This document shows positions 48,612-57,893 of a stretch of DNA of 64,000 nucleotides, piece by piece (position 1 is the first letter of the stretch; each line of letters begins with the position of its first letter). The DNA lies in the NCBI GenBank assembly GCA_950075865.1, contig CATMVA010000012.1:11337-75336 (forward strand), written 5' to 3'. Source of the stretch: an uncultured Oscillospiraceae bacterium. GTDB taxonomy: Bacteria > Bacillota > Clostridia > Oscillospirales > Oscillospiraceae. The notes under the pieces were generated by a model, which was not told the DNA's origin, did no database searches, and saw only the letters and a list, made by a program, of their open reading frames with translations. A program made the position numbers and the translations under genes.

Positions 48612-49073
48612 CTATGCGGCGCCTCCCTCTTCCTCTGACCCAGTTTCACCGGGCTTCTCCAAGGTCCCTCTCTGGGCAGCTTTCTGTGCCTCCCACCGGG
48701 CGGTATCCAACTTCAGCTTTTCCATCTGCCGCTGATGGTACAGTTCCACTGCTTCCTGGATAGGCCGGATGGTGTAACGGAGAGAGCCATTGCGCCTGAT
48801 GCCCTTCTTGGTGGTGATCGTAGTGTTCTCCGTACTAATGAGTCTCTTGTCCACCAGCTCGCCCACATACTTCTTCACGGTATTCTCACACAGATCCACC
48901 GCATTGCCGATGGTGCGGTAGCTGGGATGGCACTGGTAGGTCTTGCGGTCCTCACATCGAAGCAGATAGTTATAAATGGAGATCTCATCAGAATTCAAAC
49001 CAAGGCTGAAGACTTCATTGGGTACCATGAAGTAGTTCTTGACCGGGTCGCGTTTTTGCCAGCGCTGATACAT
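48612..49073 (-). CDS. Winged-helix replication-initiator-like protein
   Basis: This 153-residue protein: NYFMVPNEVFSLGLNSDEIS and IYNYLLRCEDRKTYQCHPSY are typical of helix-turn-helix proteins related to RepA_N/DnaD-type initiators on Clostridia mobile elements. A recognition-helix region TIGNAVDLCENTVKKYVGEL follows. The C-terminus is charged and low-complexity. The ATG at 49073 overlaps the previous stop (TGATG) with GGAGGTGA upstream. It could regulate the element or start replication of its circular form. Confidence 0.75.
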   Translation of the reverse strand: MYQRWQKRDPVKNYFMVPNEVFSLGLNSDEISIYNYLLRCEDRKTYQCHPSYRTIGNAVDLCENTVKKYVGELVDKRLISTENTTITTKKGIRRNGSLRYTIRPIQEAVELYHQRQMEKLKLDTARWEAQKAAQRGTLEKPGETGSEEEGGAA

Positions 49074-49282
49074 CAATTCTCACCTCCGGTCTGTTCCTCC
49101 ACCCACCGGATGAACTTCTCCTTGGGCACCACCATCCGGTTTCCGATTTTCAGAACCGGGAATCCGTCTTCGTGCATCAACTCGTAGCTGCTGGACGGGG
49201 CGATGCCCAGCACCTGCGCCACCAGTTCCGCATTGAGGAACAGGGGCAGATCATCATAACTTTTGAATTCAGATCTCTTCAT
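49073..49282 (-). CDS. Excisionase-type HTH protein
   Basis: This 69-residue MerR/Xis-like helix-turn-helix protein carries LPLFLNAELVAQVLGIAPSS and KIGNRMVVPKEKFIRWVEEQ, the standard pattern of excisionase-family DNA-binding domains. I start at ATG 49282, which is preceded by AAGGAAGGAATT. It is coupled to the downstream wHTH gene. Bases 49283-49558 upstream hold no other gene and probably contain divergent promoters. Confidence 0.85.
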   Translation of the reverse strand: MKRSEFKSYDDLPLFLNAELVAQVLGIAPSSSYELMHEDGFPVLKIGNRMVVPKEKFIRWVEEQTGGEN

Positions 49283-49558
49283 TGAATTCCTTCTTTCCTT
49301 TTTTATTTTGCCTTGGCCACGCACCGTACCGCTTCCTGTCCCGGACTTTCACCGCAACGTCTTCCCTCTGTCGGTGCGCTCCCTTCTGCAAAAGATCCCG
49401 GCGCACTTCCCCCCAGAGGAATATCCTCTCCGATGGTGGGTATTTACTTTTCAAGGTTCATTTGTCCGATCCACGGGGCATTTTGATTTGGCTCTACCGC
49501 TGTCGGCGCTTTTATGGTAAAATATTTTTGCGGGAATTTACATCAGGAAGTGATCTTT

Positions 49559-50809
49559 ATGGAGGAAGTTTCGTATATGGCTCTTGGTGCCTCTCGGTTG
49601 TTTCTGACAGAGGCGGACCATGGTTGTTTCTCTGTTGTACTCCATCACGGGAATGGAGCTGAGGATCGTTTGCCCGCCGCCACACCCGCTGAACTCTTGA
49701 TCGCCGCTTCAGATATCGACTACACAGATTACCGCCGTGAAGTCCAGCGACTGTGGGATGAACATCCTCTGTTTGAGGAGCGGCTGGACATCCCTGTCGC
49801 TGACTTAGAGGATTTTGTTGCCGAGGCTCTTCTTCTCCCCTCCATGCTTCAAGACCGGGACCCCGTGAGTTTTTTCCTGTTGGGCGAGCTTCTCCATCGA
49901 AGTTTGCAGATGCAAGATGACGGCTCCGCCTCTTTTCTGCTAAAAGCTGGGTATCAGATCCTCCGGGTTCTGCGGGAACCGTTTCGTGTGCAGACCTACC
50001 TGCGGAATATTCTGGAGGTAACCTTCGATGGTATGGAGCGGGTCAGCCAGCAGGAGCGGTTCGAGAAACTGAAACAGGTCTATCCCGATGTGGCCCAAAT
50101 CTGTGATCCTGCGTTACTGGACCATGTGCCAGAAGGTCAACGTTCCTTTGCGGTCCGCAATCTCTTTGGCCTTTATCTTCTGGAGCTGGCTCTATACTTC
50201 CGGCAAGACAAGCAGCGTATCGCCCGGTGCGATTACTGCTGGCGTTATTTCATCCCGAAAACGAAAAAGGCCACCCGGTACTGTGACCGGGTAACCGATG
50301 GTTTTCCCTGCAAGGAGCGAGGGTCCAGATTCAAGCGCAATTTGATCTCCGAGCAGGATGAGGCGCTCAAAATATGTGAGCAACTGCGGGGACGGATGTA
50401 TGCCAGACTTCTACGCTGGCAGGAAGCAGCTCCCACAGAGAGGGACAGGCTCATCCCCATGGATTATGATGACTATGAAACGTGGAGTGAGAATGCCCGT
50501 CTTGCTCGCGCAGAATACCTGCTGGGCAAACTCACCGCGGAGGCCTTTCTGCAAAAAATCGATACCACCCATGAGTTAGAAAGCTATGAAGCAGGCAAGG
50601 CAGAGCTGGTGGAGGAAACACCTTGGCAGCAACGGGTGGCACAGCGTTGGGATTTTGACCCGGAAATTTTTTATCCAGAATCAATGATGGTTCTTGATAC
50701 GACCCCCGGAAAAAAGGGTGAATGGGAAATCCTTACCAGGGATGACCTTCGCCGGCAGGATCAGAAAGGACATCAGAGTTTGCGTGATAAATATCAGAAG
50801 GATAAATAG
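49559..50809 (+). CDS. DUF6076-type zinc-finger protein
   Basis: This 416-residue protein has a Cys cluster near residue 240 (CDYCWRYFIPKTKKATRYCD, then a further Cys in GFPCKERG), resembling a CGNR-like or treble-clef zinc finger. The remainder is mostly helical and acidic. Similar proteins (DUF6076 by memory) ride on Oscillospiraceae integrative elements; function unknown. The start at 49559 follows AGGAAGTG. It is transcribed opposite to the mobilisation genes and ends in a perfect terminator hairpin. Confidence 0.65.
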   Translation: MEEVSYMALGASRLFLTEADHGCFSVVLHHGNGAEDRLPAATPAELLIAASDIDYTDYRREVQRLWDEHPLFEERLDIPVADLEDFVAEALLLPSMLQDRDPVSFFLLGELLHRSLQMQDDGSASFLLKAGYQILRVLREPFRVQTYLRNILEVTFDGMERVSQQERFEKLKQVYPDVAQICDPALLDHVPEGQRSFAVRNLFGLYLLELALYFRQDKQRIARCDYCWRYFIPKTKKATRYCDRVTDGFPCKERGSRFKRNLISEQDEALKICEQLRGRMYARLLRWQEAAPTERDRLIPMDYDDYETWSENARLARAEYLLGKLTAEAFLQKIDTTHELESYEAGKAELVEETPWQQRVAQRWDFDPEIFYPESMMVLDTTPGKKGEWEILTRDDLRRQDQKGHQSLRDKYQKDK

Positions 50810-50849
50810 CAGGCAGGGAGCCGCTCGATTTTCGTTGCTCCCTGCCTGC
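50809..50849. terminator. Terminator between DUF6076 and the ADP-ribose cassette
   Basis: GCAGGCAGGGAGC/GCTCCCTGCCTGC is a perfect 13-bp stem starting at the stop codon, between convergent genes. Confidence 0.85.
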
Positions 50850-50883
50850 ATCATTCATTTATTACAGGATATCCGATCCCATT

Positions 50884-51672
50884 TCATGATATGCTCCGCC
50901 GGGAAAGTTCCTCCCTCCAGCGACCCAGCACCTCCCGCAGAGGCTCGTCCAGATACTCCCACGCCTTATCTTTGATCCACTGGGGTACACCGTAGGCCGC
51001 CTCCGCGATGCTGCCGGTGATGGCGGCCAGGGTGTCGCTGTCGCCGCCCAGGGAGATGGCGTTGCGGATGGCATCTTCAAAGTCTGTACTCTCCAGAAAG
51101 GCGATGATGGCCTGGGGCATCGTGCCCTGGCAGCTCTCATTGAACCAGTAGCCGGGACGGATCTCGTCCAGGGTCCGGCTCAGGTCATAGCCAAACTCCC
51201 GCTCCACATACTCTTTGATCTCCGCCTTGCTGTGCCCGGTCCGGGCCAGGAAAATGGCGGCCACCGTACTTTCGGCCCCCTTGATGCCCTCCGGGTGGTC
51301 ATGGGTCACCCCCGCCGCCAGTGCAGCCGCGGCTCGGGTCTCCTCCATGCTGTCAAACCACCAGCCCACCGCCGCCGTCCGCATAGCCGATCCGTTGCCC
51401 CAGGAGCGGTAGGGCTCCCTGCTGTCGGTCATGAGCCAGCTTCCGAAGCGCCCACCGTAGCCGGCATCGGGATACATCCTGCCGTACTTTTTCATGGCGT
51501 CGATGAAGTCGTCCTTCTCCCCACCGTTCATCAGGCCTTCGGCTACGGCAATGGTCATGACCGTATCGTCGGTGAAAAAGCACTTGTCCTGAAAGAGCGG
51601 GAACGCCTTGATCTTGATGTTGTTCCACTCATAGACCGAACCCACGATGTCCCCAATGATGGCTCCCATCAT
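50884..51672 (-). CDS. ADP-ribosylglycohydrolase family protein
   Basis: This 262-residue DraG/ARH-type hydrolase removes ADP-ribose from proteins or small molecules. The dinuclear Mg sites are FTDDTVMTIAVAEGL and LGGDSDTLAAITGSIAEA; GSAMRTAAVG and THDHPEGIKGAE are also characteristic. The ATG at 51672 overlaps the VWA stop as ATGA, so translation is coupled; the ORF-track TTG is three codons upstream. It is the last gene of the VWA-hydrolase pair and lies near Nudix and macro-domain genes. Confidence 0.93.
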   Translation of the reverse strand: MMGAIIGDIVGSVYEWNNIKIKAFPLFQDKCFFTDDTVMTIAVAEGLMNGGEKDDFIDAMKKYGRMYPDAGYGGRFGSWLMTDSREPYRSWGNGSAMRTAAVGWWFDSMEETRAAAALAAGVTHDHPEGIKGAESTVAAIFLARTGHSKAEIKEYVEREFGYDLSRTLDEIRPGYWFNESCQGTMPQAIIAFLESTDFEDAIRNAISLGGDSDTLAAITGSIAEAAYGVPQWIKDKAWEYLDEPLREVLGRWREELSRRSIS

Positions 51673-52316
51673 TTGCGCCAACCCCTTTTCTTCATATCCT
51701 TGCGGATGGCCTCCATGGGCGCAGCGGGAACCGCGCCGGTGGCCCGGAAGCAGGCCACGGTCTCGGACATGGCCTGGAAGTTCAGCTCGGTCCCGGCCCC
51801 GTCCGGCACATAGTCCACCGCCCGGTCGGGGGCGATCCCAAACCGCCCCGCTGTCTCCACGGCGTCAATGTTGGCCCCCAGGAACACGAACTCCCAGCCG
51901 TACTTCTCCTTTTCCTGCTCGATCATGGCCTTGACCCTCTGGGAGGAATACTCCCGGCTGGAGTTCTCCGCCCCGTCGGTGATGATGACGAACATCACCC
52001 TGTCGGCCCGGTACTCCTCCGCTGTGTTCCGCTGTACGCTGGCCAGCTTCTGAATGGTCCGCCCGATGGCGTCCAGCAGGGCCGTGGAGCCGCCCACCTG
52101 GTACTCCCGCTCGGTCATGGGGCTCACCGCCCGGATGTCGATGCGGTCGTGGAGCAGCTCATAGCGGTTGTCGAACAGCACCGTGGTGATCCGGCACTGG
52201 CCGGGGAGCGCCTTCTGCTTTTGGAGCATGGCGTTGAACCCGCCGATGGTGTCGCTCTCCAGCCCCGCCATGGAGCCGCTTTTGTCCAGGATAAAGACCA
52301 ATTCTGTTGCTTTCAT
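51669..52316 (-). CDS. VWA-domain protein
   Basis: This 215-residue single von Willebrand A domain has a complete MIDAS: DKSGSMAG near residue 11, GGSTALLDA near residue 74 and ITDGAEN near residue 111. There is no signal peptide or membrane helix, so it is cytoplasmic. VWA proteins of this kind bind partners through the metal site and are associated with tellurium-resistance-like and ADP-ribose-related loci. GGAGG precedes the ATG. It is coupled to the ADP-ribosylglycohydrolase gene, which suggests a physical or regulatory partnership. Confidence 0.9.
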   Translation of the reverse strand: MKATELVFILDKSGSMAGLESDTIGGFNAMLQKQKALPGQCRITTVLFDNRYELLHDRIDIRAVSPMTEREYQVGGSTALLDAIGRTIQKLASVQRNTAEEYRADRVMFVIITDGAENSSREYSSQRVKAMIEQEKEKYGWEFVFLGANIDAVETAGRFGIAPDRAVDYVPDGAGTELNFQAMSETVACFRATGAVPAAPMEAIRKDMKKRGWRK

Positions 52317-52431
52317 AAAAATGACCTCCTTGTGTTTTGGATGGCTTCATTTTAGCCCACACAGGAGGTCATCAGGTCGCTTGTAAAGCGACAAGTTTTC
52401 ATTGCGTGTAACACAGCAACCTGGAAGTTGT

Positions 52432-52890
52432 CTATTTCAGCATTCCCAATTCTATACGTCTGTTCAGTTCCCACACAGCGGTCTTATTACTGTCATATTT
52501 TAGCAGTGCTTGGGCACTCTCATAATCCAACCACTCATATTCAGTATGTTCGCGGGACAAAACCAGAGACATACTCTTGACCTTTACAGCAAATGCGTAT
52601 TCGGGAACTACAAAACATTCCTTGCCCCATATTGCTTCTGCGTTCTTAAAACAGTTTGCAGGTATGCTACAGCAGGTATCAAGTTGTAAATAGTCACAAT
52701 TCACGGGGATGCCCGCTTCTTCAAAGGCTTCCCGTTTCGCCGACTCGATTACAGAGGAGTCTTCATCCTCTCCGCCACCTGCTATGAACTGCCAAATATC
52801 CATATCACTTCTTCTAAACACGCAATATCGAATCTTGCTCTCTTCCATATAATATGGAAGAACCAAAACCTGATATTTCGCCCGTGCCAT
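52432..52890 (-). CDS. Nudix hydrolase
   Basis: This 152-residue protein has the Nudix box in GGGEDEDSSVIESAKREAFE followed by EAGIPV, with the catalytic REAFEEAG core intact. The substrate is not readable; with neighbours that cleave and bind ADP-ribose, ADP-ribose or a related nucleotide sugar is a reasonable guess. GGAGGTGACAGG lies before the ATG. Codon use is more AT-rich than in the flanking VWA and macro genes, so the cassette may have been assembled from different sources. Confidence 0.88.
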   Translation of the reverse strand: MARAKYQVLVLPYYMEESKIRYCVFRRSDMDIWQFIAGGGEDEDSSVIESAKREAFEEAGIPVNCDYLQLDTCCSIPANCFKNAEAIWGKECFVVPEYAFAVKVKSMSLVLSREHTEYEWLDYESAQALLKYDSNKTAVWELNRRIELGMLK

Positions 52891-52929
52891 CTCCTGTCAC
52901 CTCCGCAAATTTTGTTTTATCTTTTTCCG

Positions 52930-53952
52930 CTACGCCCCCAGCAGCGGCTGGTCATAAGCAAACAGCACCTCGTTGATCTCAAAAATGTCGTACTTCCCGT
53001 TCACAATGAAATACTCCACGATCACATCAAACTTGCTGGCGTGGGACAGGGCGTAGCCCGCCCGCTCCAACAGGTCGTCCGTTTCAGGCAGGGTCAGCTC
53101 CAGAGCGATGGCCAGGGCCAGGATGGTGGGCTTCTTGGGGGTATAGCCCTTGCCGGTGCGGATCTTGGAAAAAAGCTTCCGATCCATGTTAGCCCTCTTG
53201 TAGACCTCCACATCGGTCTTGCCCTTCTTGTCAATGAGTTTCAGAAGGGTATCCGAAAAGGGCTCGTCCATGTGCTCCATCAGGTCGTCCAGCCCCTGGT
53301 CCGGCATGGCCATGGGCGCCGCCATTGAAGGCATCTGGGCGCTCAGGTTGGACTTCGCCACCTGCCGGAGCGCATCCTCCTCCACATTCAGGAGCTGCCG
53401 CCGGGTGACCCGGTGGGTGTCCACATAGTGCTGGTCGATGTAGCTCTTCACATCCCCCAGCAGGACCTTGCTGATCTGGAAGGAGGACTTGTCGAAAACC
53501 GCCAGGTAGACCTCCATATCGTGATCCCGCAGAAAGTCCTCGATGGCTGACCGGGCTACCTCCAATGCCTCGTCCTTGGGGTAGCCGTAGATGCCGCTGG
53601 AGATGAGCGGAAAGGCGATGCTCTCACAGCCGTTCTGCTCTGCCAGCTTCAGGGATTCTATGTAGGCGCTGCGAAGCAGCTCCCGGCTCTGCCGCTTGTT
53701 CCAGAAGCTGTAAACCGGCCCGGCGGCGTGGATCACATACTTGGCCGGGAGCGCGAAGCCGGGTGTGATGGCGGCCTCTCCCGTCCTGATGGGGGCCACT
53801 TGGTCGCAGGCCGCCTGAAGCTCCTGCTCCCCCGCCGCCCGGAAGATGGCTCCGCAAACCCCACCGCCCATTTGCAGGTCGGTGTTGGCGGCGTTGACGA
53901 TGGCACCCACATTCATTTTTGTGATGTCCTGGCGGACGATGGTAAGGGGCAT
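52930..53952 (-). CDS. Macro-domain protein with C-terminal helical/HTH-like domain
   Basis: This 340-residue protein has an N-terminal macro domain (residues 1-165). Its ADP-ribose-binding motifs are VGAIVNAANTDLQMGGGVCG and FPLISSGIYGYPKDEA. Residues 220-340 form a helical domain (VEVYKRANMDRKLFSKIRTG, LALAIALELTLPETDDLLER) resembling a Cro/XRE-like or regulator fold. It may bind or hydrolyse ADP-ribose or its O-acetyl derivative and also bind DNA. GGGAGGT lies upstream of the ATG. It is the first gene of the four-gene ADP-ribose cassette, all on the minus strand. Confidence 0.9.
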   Translation of the reverse strand: MPLTIVRQDITKMNVGAIVNAANTDLQMGGGVCGAIFRAAGEQELQAACDQVAPIRTGEAAITPGFALPAKYVIHAAGPVYSFWNKRQSRELLRSAYIESLKLAEQNGCESIAFPLISSGIYGYPKDEALEVARSAIEDFLRDHDMEVYLAVFDKSSFQISKVLLGDVKSYIDQHYVDTHRVTRRQLLNVEEDALRQVAKSNLSAQMPSMAAPMAMPDQGLDDLMEHMDEPFSDTLLKLIDKKGKTDVEVYKRANMDRKLFSKIRTGKGYTPKKPTILALAIALELTLPETDDLLERAGYALSHASKFDVIVEYFIVNGKYDIFEINEVLFAYDQPLLGA

Positions 53953-54030
53953 GGTTTATACCTCCCTCATTCCATTTTTCTAAGCAATATCCCCAGAGCC
54001 CATATCGCATCTTGGAGCCTTTGCTTTCTC

Positions 54031-55842
54031 TCACTCTTCAAGGCTGATCCCATAAAGTCGAATCGTCTGCTCTGAGCCTTTATCAGCAATTGCCTTTCCC
54101 ATAGCATTCTCTATCACTTTCATAATAGCCTTTGCTCTATCTACAAAATAAGTATCAAAATCATCGTTGATAAACGCTTCATAATTCACAAGATGTGATT
54201 CCACGCGATTCCGGTATTGGGTTTCATCAATATCAGCCCTTTTAAGAATTTTTTTACTATATTTACTCGGAGCTTCTCCTCCTATCTGACGATTGGACTC
54301 TGGAAGCAAAGGTGTCTTATTAACAATGCTGTTCCATTTATCTTTGGGGTAGCCCCGCTGGATACAATAAACTTCCGGAAAAATATGATGAATATCTGGA
54401 GATTCATCCATACTTTTCACGATATCCATTGTAGTACCCTTGACGAAATCTCTACAGCTTTCCCGGTAAACAAGTGCCATAATACCTTTGTACGCGGCAC
54501 TGTTTCTGGTCTGTAGCGAAATTAACCTGGTAGCTGAGAAATATGCACTATCGATGGTTCGGTTCTGGCTCGGCTTTCCTTGAATCGTAGCGACAATATC
54601 CTCGATATCGTTTGCATAACGAGTCTCGTTTGCTCCTCCATACATTTCTCCCATTATCCCACACCAGTACCATTGCTTAAGAATATTTTGCGTTTTTGGC
54701 TGGTTAAAGGTACTCTTTCCAATAACTGCACAAATAGCCGCCAGTGGAATTAACTGTGTAGTATAAGGCAAATCCCGCATACGGAACACATATTGACTAA
54801 AAAGGAATTTTCGGGCCATTTTATATCCCTCAAGCACTGCCTGCTTATTCGCCTGATATGATTCAAACGGGAGCGCAAGAACATCCTTCTTTTTGCATGT
54901 TGTCATGGAATCTGCGAGATAGCTACAATAAAGAGTAACTGTCGTCAAGAAAGCTGTTTCATCCACGCCATACATAACATCGGTATTGAGTGGCTCACCT
55001 TTTCCCCAAATAACATCACGGCAAACTTCCCAATCCTCACGCAGATCAAATTCGTAAGTAGCAAATGTAGCTGTCACAAGCTCAAACACGGTAAGAGACA
55101 CTCCGCCGGTATTGACATTTTCAAACACTTTACAGACTGCCTCGCGGGGAGTTTCACGTCCAAGCGTTATAACAGGCAACTTATAGTCTATGATGGTATC
55201 TATAACATTCACACGGAACTGCTTATACCTTTCCATGAAGGCTTTATCATAATTGTGGTACTCTTTATATCCATCAGCCCAATCCTCTCTGGCACCGCTA
55301 TCAAAGATAATATTGATGGGAAACATCTCGTGTTCATATTCAAGCTCTTTTGTGGATACATCCAGCAAGACCATTCGATCAAAGTCGGTTTTCACCTTCC
55401 GATCTTCTGGTACAGGAATAACGGCATCATATCGGTCTTGGCTTTCATCGAGGCACTTTTTTATATCCAGATAGTAATACCGCTTGATACTTTTACCTTT
55501 ATCTGTTTTTGTATCAACCGGATCTTTTGAAACAGTTGCACGATACATAGAGGTAAGGCGCTGCTGACCATCCAGAACAAGGTAGCTTGGAGTAACCCCC
55601 TGCATTTTTACTCCCTCAATAGTGCGGCATTTGAACTTCACGTTTTCATTGCCATATTCCAACCTCATAATGGCTCCCATAGGGTACCCCTGTGACAGGC
55701 TGGCAAGAATACCCCTAATTCGTCCATCGTCCCATGTCCAACTCCTTTGAAATTCTGGTAGCTGGGTTTTTCCAGAACTGACATCTCGCATTAACTCGCT
55801 CAGCTCTGTATCAATTGACTTCGGGGCAATATTGACTGCCAT
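54031..55842 (-). CDS. DUF262/DUF1524 (GmrSD-like) putative nuclease
   Basis: This 603-residue protein carries the N-terminal DUF262 ParB-like motif LPEFQRSWTWDDGRIRG and DGQQRLTS, the nucleotide-handling part of GmrS-like proteins. Near residue 490, DIHHIFPEVY and later NKTPLLPESNRQIGGEAPSK form an HNH-like (DUF1524/GmrD-type) end. Fused DUF262-HNH proteins of this size act in defence, for example against modified phage DNA. Start: ATG after AGGAGAGATA. AT-rich codon use differs sharply from the ADP-ribose cassette 78 bp away. It lies 92 bp downstream of the kinase gene on the same strand, so the two may form one unit. Confidence 0.85.
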   Translation of the reverse strand: MAVNIAPKSIDTELSELMRDVSSGKTQLPEFQRSWTWDDGRIRGILASLSQGYPMGAIMRLEYGNENVKFKCRTIEGVKMQGVTPSYLVLDGQQRLTSMYRATVSKDPVDTKTDKGKSIKRYYYLDIKKCLDESQDRYDAVIPVPEDRKVKTDFDRMVLLDVSTKELEYEHEMFPINIIFDSGAREDWADGYKEYHNYDKAFMERYKQFRVNVIDTIIDYKLPVITLGRETPREAVCKVFENVNTGGVSLTVFELVTATFATYEFDLREDWEVCRDVIWGKGEPLNTDVMYGVDETAFLTTVTLYCSYLADSMTTCKKKDVLALPFESYQANKQAVLEGYKMARKFLFSQYVFRMRDLPYTTQLIPLAAICAVIGKSTFNQPKTQNILKQWYWCGIMGEMYGGANETRYANDIEDIVATIQGKPSQNRTIDSAYFSATRLISLQTRNSAAYKGIMALVYRESCRDFVKGTTMDIVKSMDESPDIHHIFPEVYCIQRGYPKDKWNSIVNKTPLLPESNRQIGGEAPSKYSKKILKRADIDETQYRNRVESHLVNYEAFINDDFDTYFVDRAKAIMKVIENAMGKAIADKGSEQTIRLYGISLEE

Positions 55843-55934
55843 TATTATCTCTCCTCACTTTTCGTATCCCTCTGCAACCGATTTTTCCAGAGCACTCATG
55901 ATATTGTGACAGCAGGGAAGTGCGCATCATAGCA

Positions 55935-57533
55935 TTACAGATTTGCAATCATTGTCGCAAATTTGTCTTCTTTTTCACTGTGCTCCATTTGGGCTCTCCG
56001 TTCTGCATCTTCTCGTCTTTGAGCCTCTGATGCCTTATATCTTTGATTTCGGCTATATTCCAAATTAGCTATGTTGACCCAGTCTTTCATGTTTCGCAGT
56101 ATCGTGATGAGATGTTCTTGCCCCTCATCTCCACGAAGCGGCATCGCTAACTCATTTTTTCCAAACCGTGTGAGCTGGCGGGGCTCATATCCTACTATAC
56201 ATGAGTGAGAATAACTACCATATGCAATAAATTGATACCACTCCACAGGCAACTCTTTATCAAAGATAAAAACAAAGTTCCCATCTCTATACTCTTTATC
56301 AACTATTTTTGCCTCAAAATCGCCAGGATCAATAAGTTCAGTGACTACACGTTCCAACTTAGCTCGTTCTTCAGCCCTCTTATGCTTCTCGGCAAGTAGT
56401 TTCATTTCCGAGAGTATCTTCTCCTCCGGAAATAGGCGTTGTGCAGGGTCTTGCGTATATAGCTTATCAAACAAATCATCTAAAAACTTGTAGTTCGCAT
56501 CAACATCCCCAATTTTCTTATATCCTGCTGCTTGTGGAATCTCTTTAGTAAACATCTCGTTAAGAATAAGTGCAACAGCATAAATATCCGTCTGGGCGCT
56601 TGCAGGCACTCCTTTTGCGCGCTGTTCAGGCGCTGCATATTGAAAATTTGCCATTCTATCTTTCTGTTTTGTTTCAACTGCAGTGATTAAATCTTCTTCT
56701 GAGAAATGAGCTATACCAAAATCGCAAAGAATTGGCTCATCACTGCCATCTGCAAACATAATATTTTCAGGTTTAACATCTCTGTGGATTGCCCCACAAC
56801 TATGGGCATATCTCAACCCTTCGATTATCCCTATAAAGATATCCATTACTTGTTCATGAGGAATTCCATTTACTATCCGCTCCCGGAGCGTACTCTTATA
56901 AAGCGGCATTACATAAAATACATAATCTGTATCATCCAGATAAACGTACCCACGATCTAAAATTTGAACAATATTCTTGTGCTGATGTCGTTCACAGAAA
57001 TTTATCTCATTTTTAAATCTCTTTAGCTTCTCTGTTGAAATGTTTCTTTGAACAAATTTAATAGCTACATTTTCTCCGCTCTTATTGGTAGCAGAAAACA
57101 CTCGACCATTTCCTCCTGTCCCAACTTGTTCTCCAAGGATATAATCATCATATGCCGTTTTTATGAGGCTCCCTCTCTTCAATCTCATATGTTCCCACAC
57201 CTCTGTTTCTTTTGGTTGATCTGTAGTTTTTATGTAGTCTTCAAGATTTTCCGCAATCACGCTCAAATTCGCTTTCAACTTTAGAAAATCTTTTTCGTCT
57301 GTCCACCCACTTTGGAAGCCATCATTTATTAGCTGGATAGCCTCTGCGACTATCACATCTTGCTTCAGATTCGGTAGCTGATGTTTTAGTTCCGTTCTCC
57401 ATTTCTGAAATTCAGCTTTTTTATATATTGTCTTTGTATCTGGCATAAAATTTCCACGCATCGGAGTTAAAAGCTTTTCAATTTCAGGTATGCAATCAAG
57501 CAAGTCCCTTATCTTTTGAATATTAGGTTCCAT
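55935..57533 (-). CDS. Ser/Thr protein kinase, catalytically complete
   Basis: This 532-residue protein has an N-terminal helical domain (1-125), then a full kinase domain: Gly loop EQVGTGGNGRVFSA, Lys in VAIKFVQR, HRDVKPENIM, CDFGIAHFS, APEQRAKG and QTDIYAVAL. A C-terminal part (about residues 390-532) holds a segment with KIVDKEYRDGNFVFIFD and a charged coiled tail; no membrane helix or PASTA repeats, so it is cytoplasmic and unlike PrkC. It precedes the DUF262 protein on the same strand. Kinases of this kind act in phage defence (Stk2-like, BREX/PglW); a link to DUF262 here is inference. Confidence 0.9.
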   Translation of the reverse strand: MEPNIQKIRDLLDCIPEIEKLLTPMRGNFMPDTKTIYKKAEFQKWRTELKHQLPNLKQDVIVAEAIQLINDGFQSGWTDEKDFLKLKANLSVIAENLEDYIKTTDQPKETEVWEHMRLKRGSLIKTAYDDYILGEQVGTGGNGRVFSATNKSGENVAIKFVQRNISTEKLKRFKNEINFCERHQHKNIVQILDRGYVYLDDTDYVFYVMPLYKSTLRERIVNGIPHEQVMDIFIGIIEGLRYAHSCGAIHRDVKPENIMFADGSDEPILCDFGIAHFSEEDLITAVETKQKDRMANFQYAAPEQRAKGVPASAQTDIYAVALILNEMFTKEIPQAAGYKKIGDVDANYKFLDDLFDKLYTQDPAQRLFPEEKILSEMKLLAEKHKRAEERAKLERVVTELIDPGDFEAKIVDKEYRDGNFVFIFDKELPVEWYQFIAYGSYSHSCIVGYEPRQLTRFGKNELAMPLRGDEGQEHLITILRNMKDWVNIANLEYSRNQRYKASEAQRREDAERRAQMEHSEKEDKFATMIANL

Positions 57534-57893
57534 TTTATCCTCCTATCCTCAATCTCATAATCTAAAATTCAATTGTATTTGATTTTATATTAGATTATTT
57601 ATTTCAAAAATATCCAAATATCGGTCCAGTCGCTTACTGGCAACTCGCCAATTAATCGGACCATATTCTCCCTACTGTCGTAGCAGTAAACATCAAAGGC
57701 CTCATAAATACCCGTTTGCAGTCAGCCGGCGTGGCCACTCACCCAATAAAGGGGTAGATACCCCCAAAAACTGGACGACGTGTCCCAATAGTCATACCCC
57801 ATGAAAATCCTTATATAAAATTATACCATTAATCGGAATAATCACAATATCATTTTTCAGTTTCAAGGCGTTGTTTACTGCTCTATCCTCCCA
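57534..57893. other. Gene-free AT-rich spacer
   Basis: No coding frame or RNA gene is recognisable. The stretch contains degenerate repeats such as CCAATTAATCGGACCA and CCATTAATCGGAATAA, and it separates the AT-rich defence pair from the element backbone. Confidence 0.5.

Noticed and set aside
48493-48735. 80-codon plus-strand ORF with CPHCGQKW zinc-finger-like motif
   Set aside because: There is no ribosome binding site and the C-terminal part is antisense to the wHTH gene. The minus strand of the same bases also reads CPQCGQF because GCCCGCACTGCGGGC is a palindrome, so the Cys pattern is not independent evidence.
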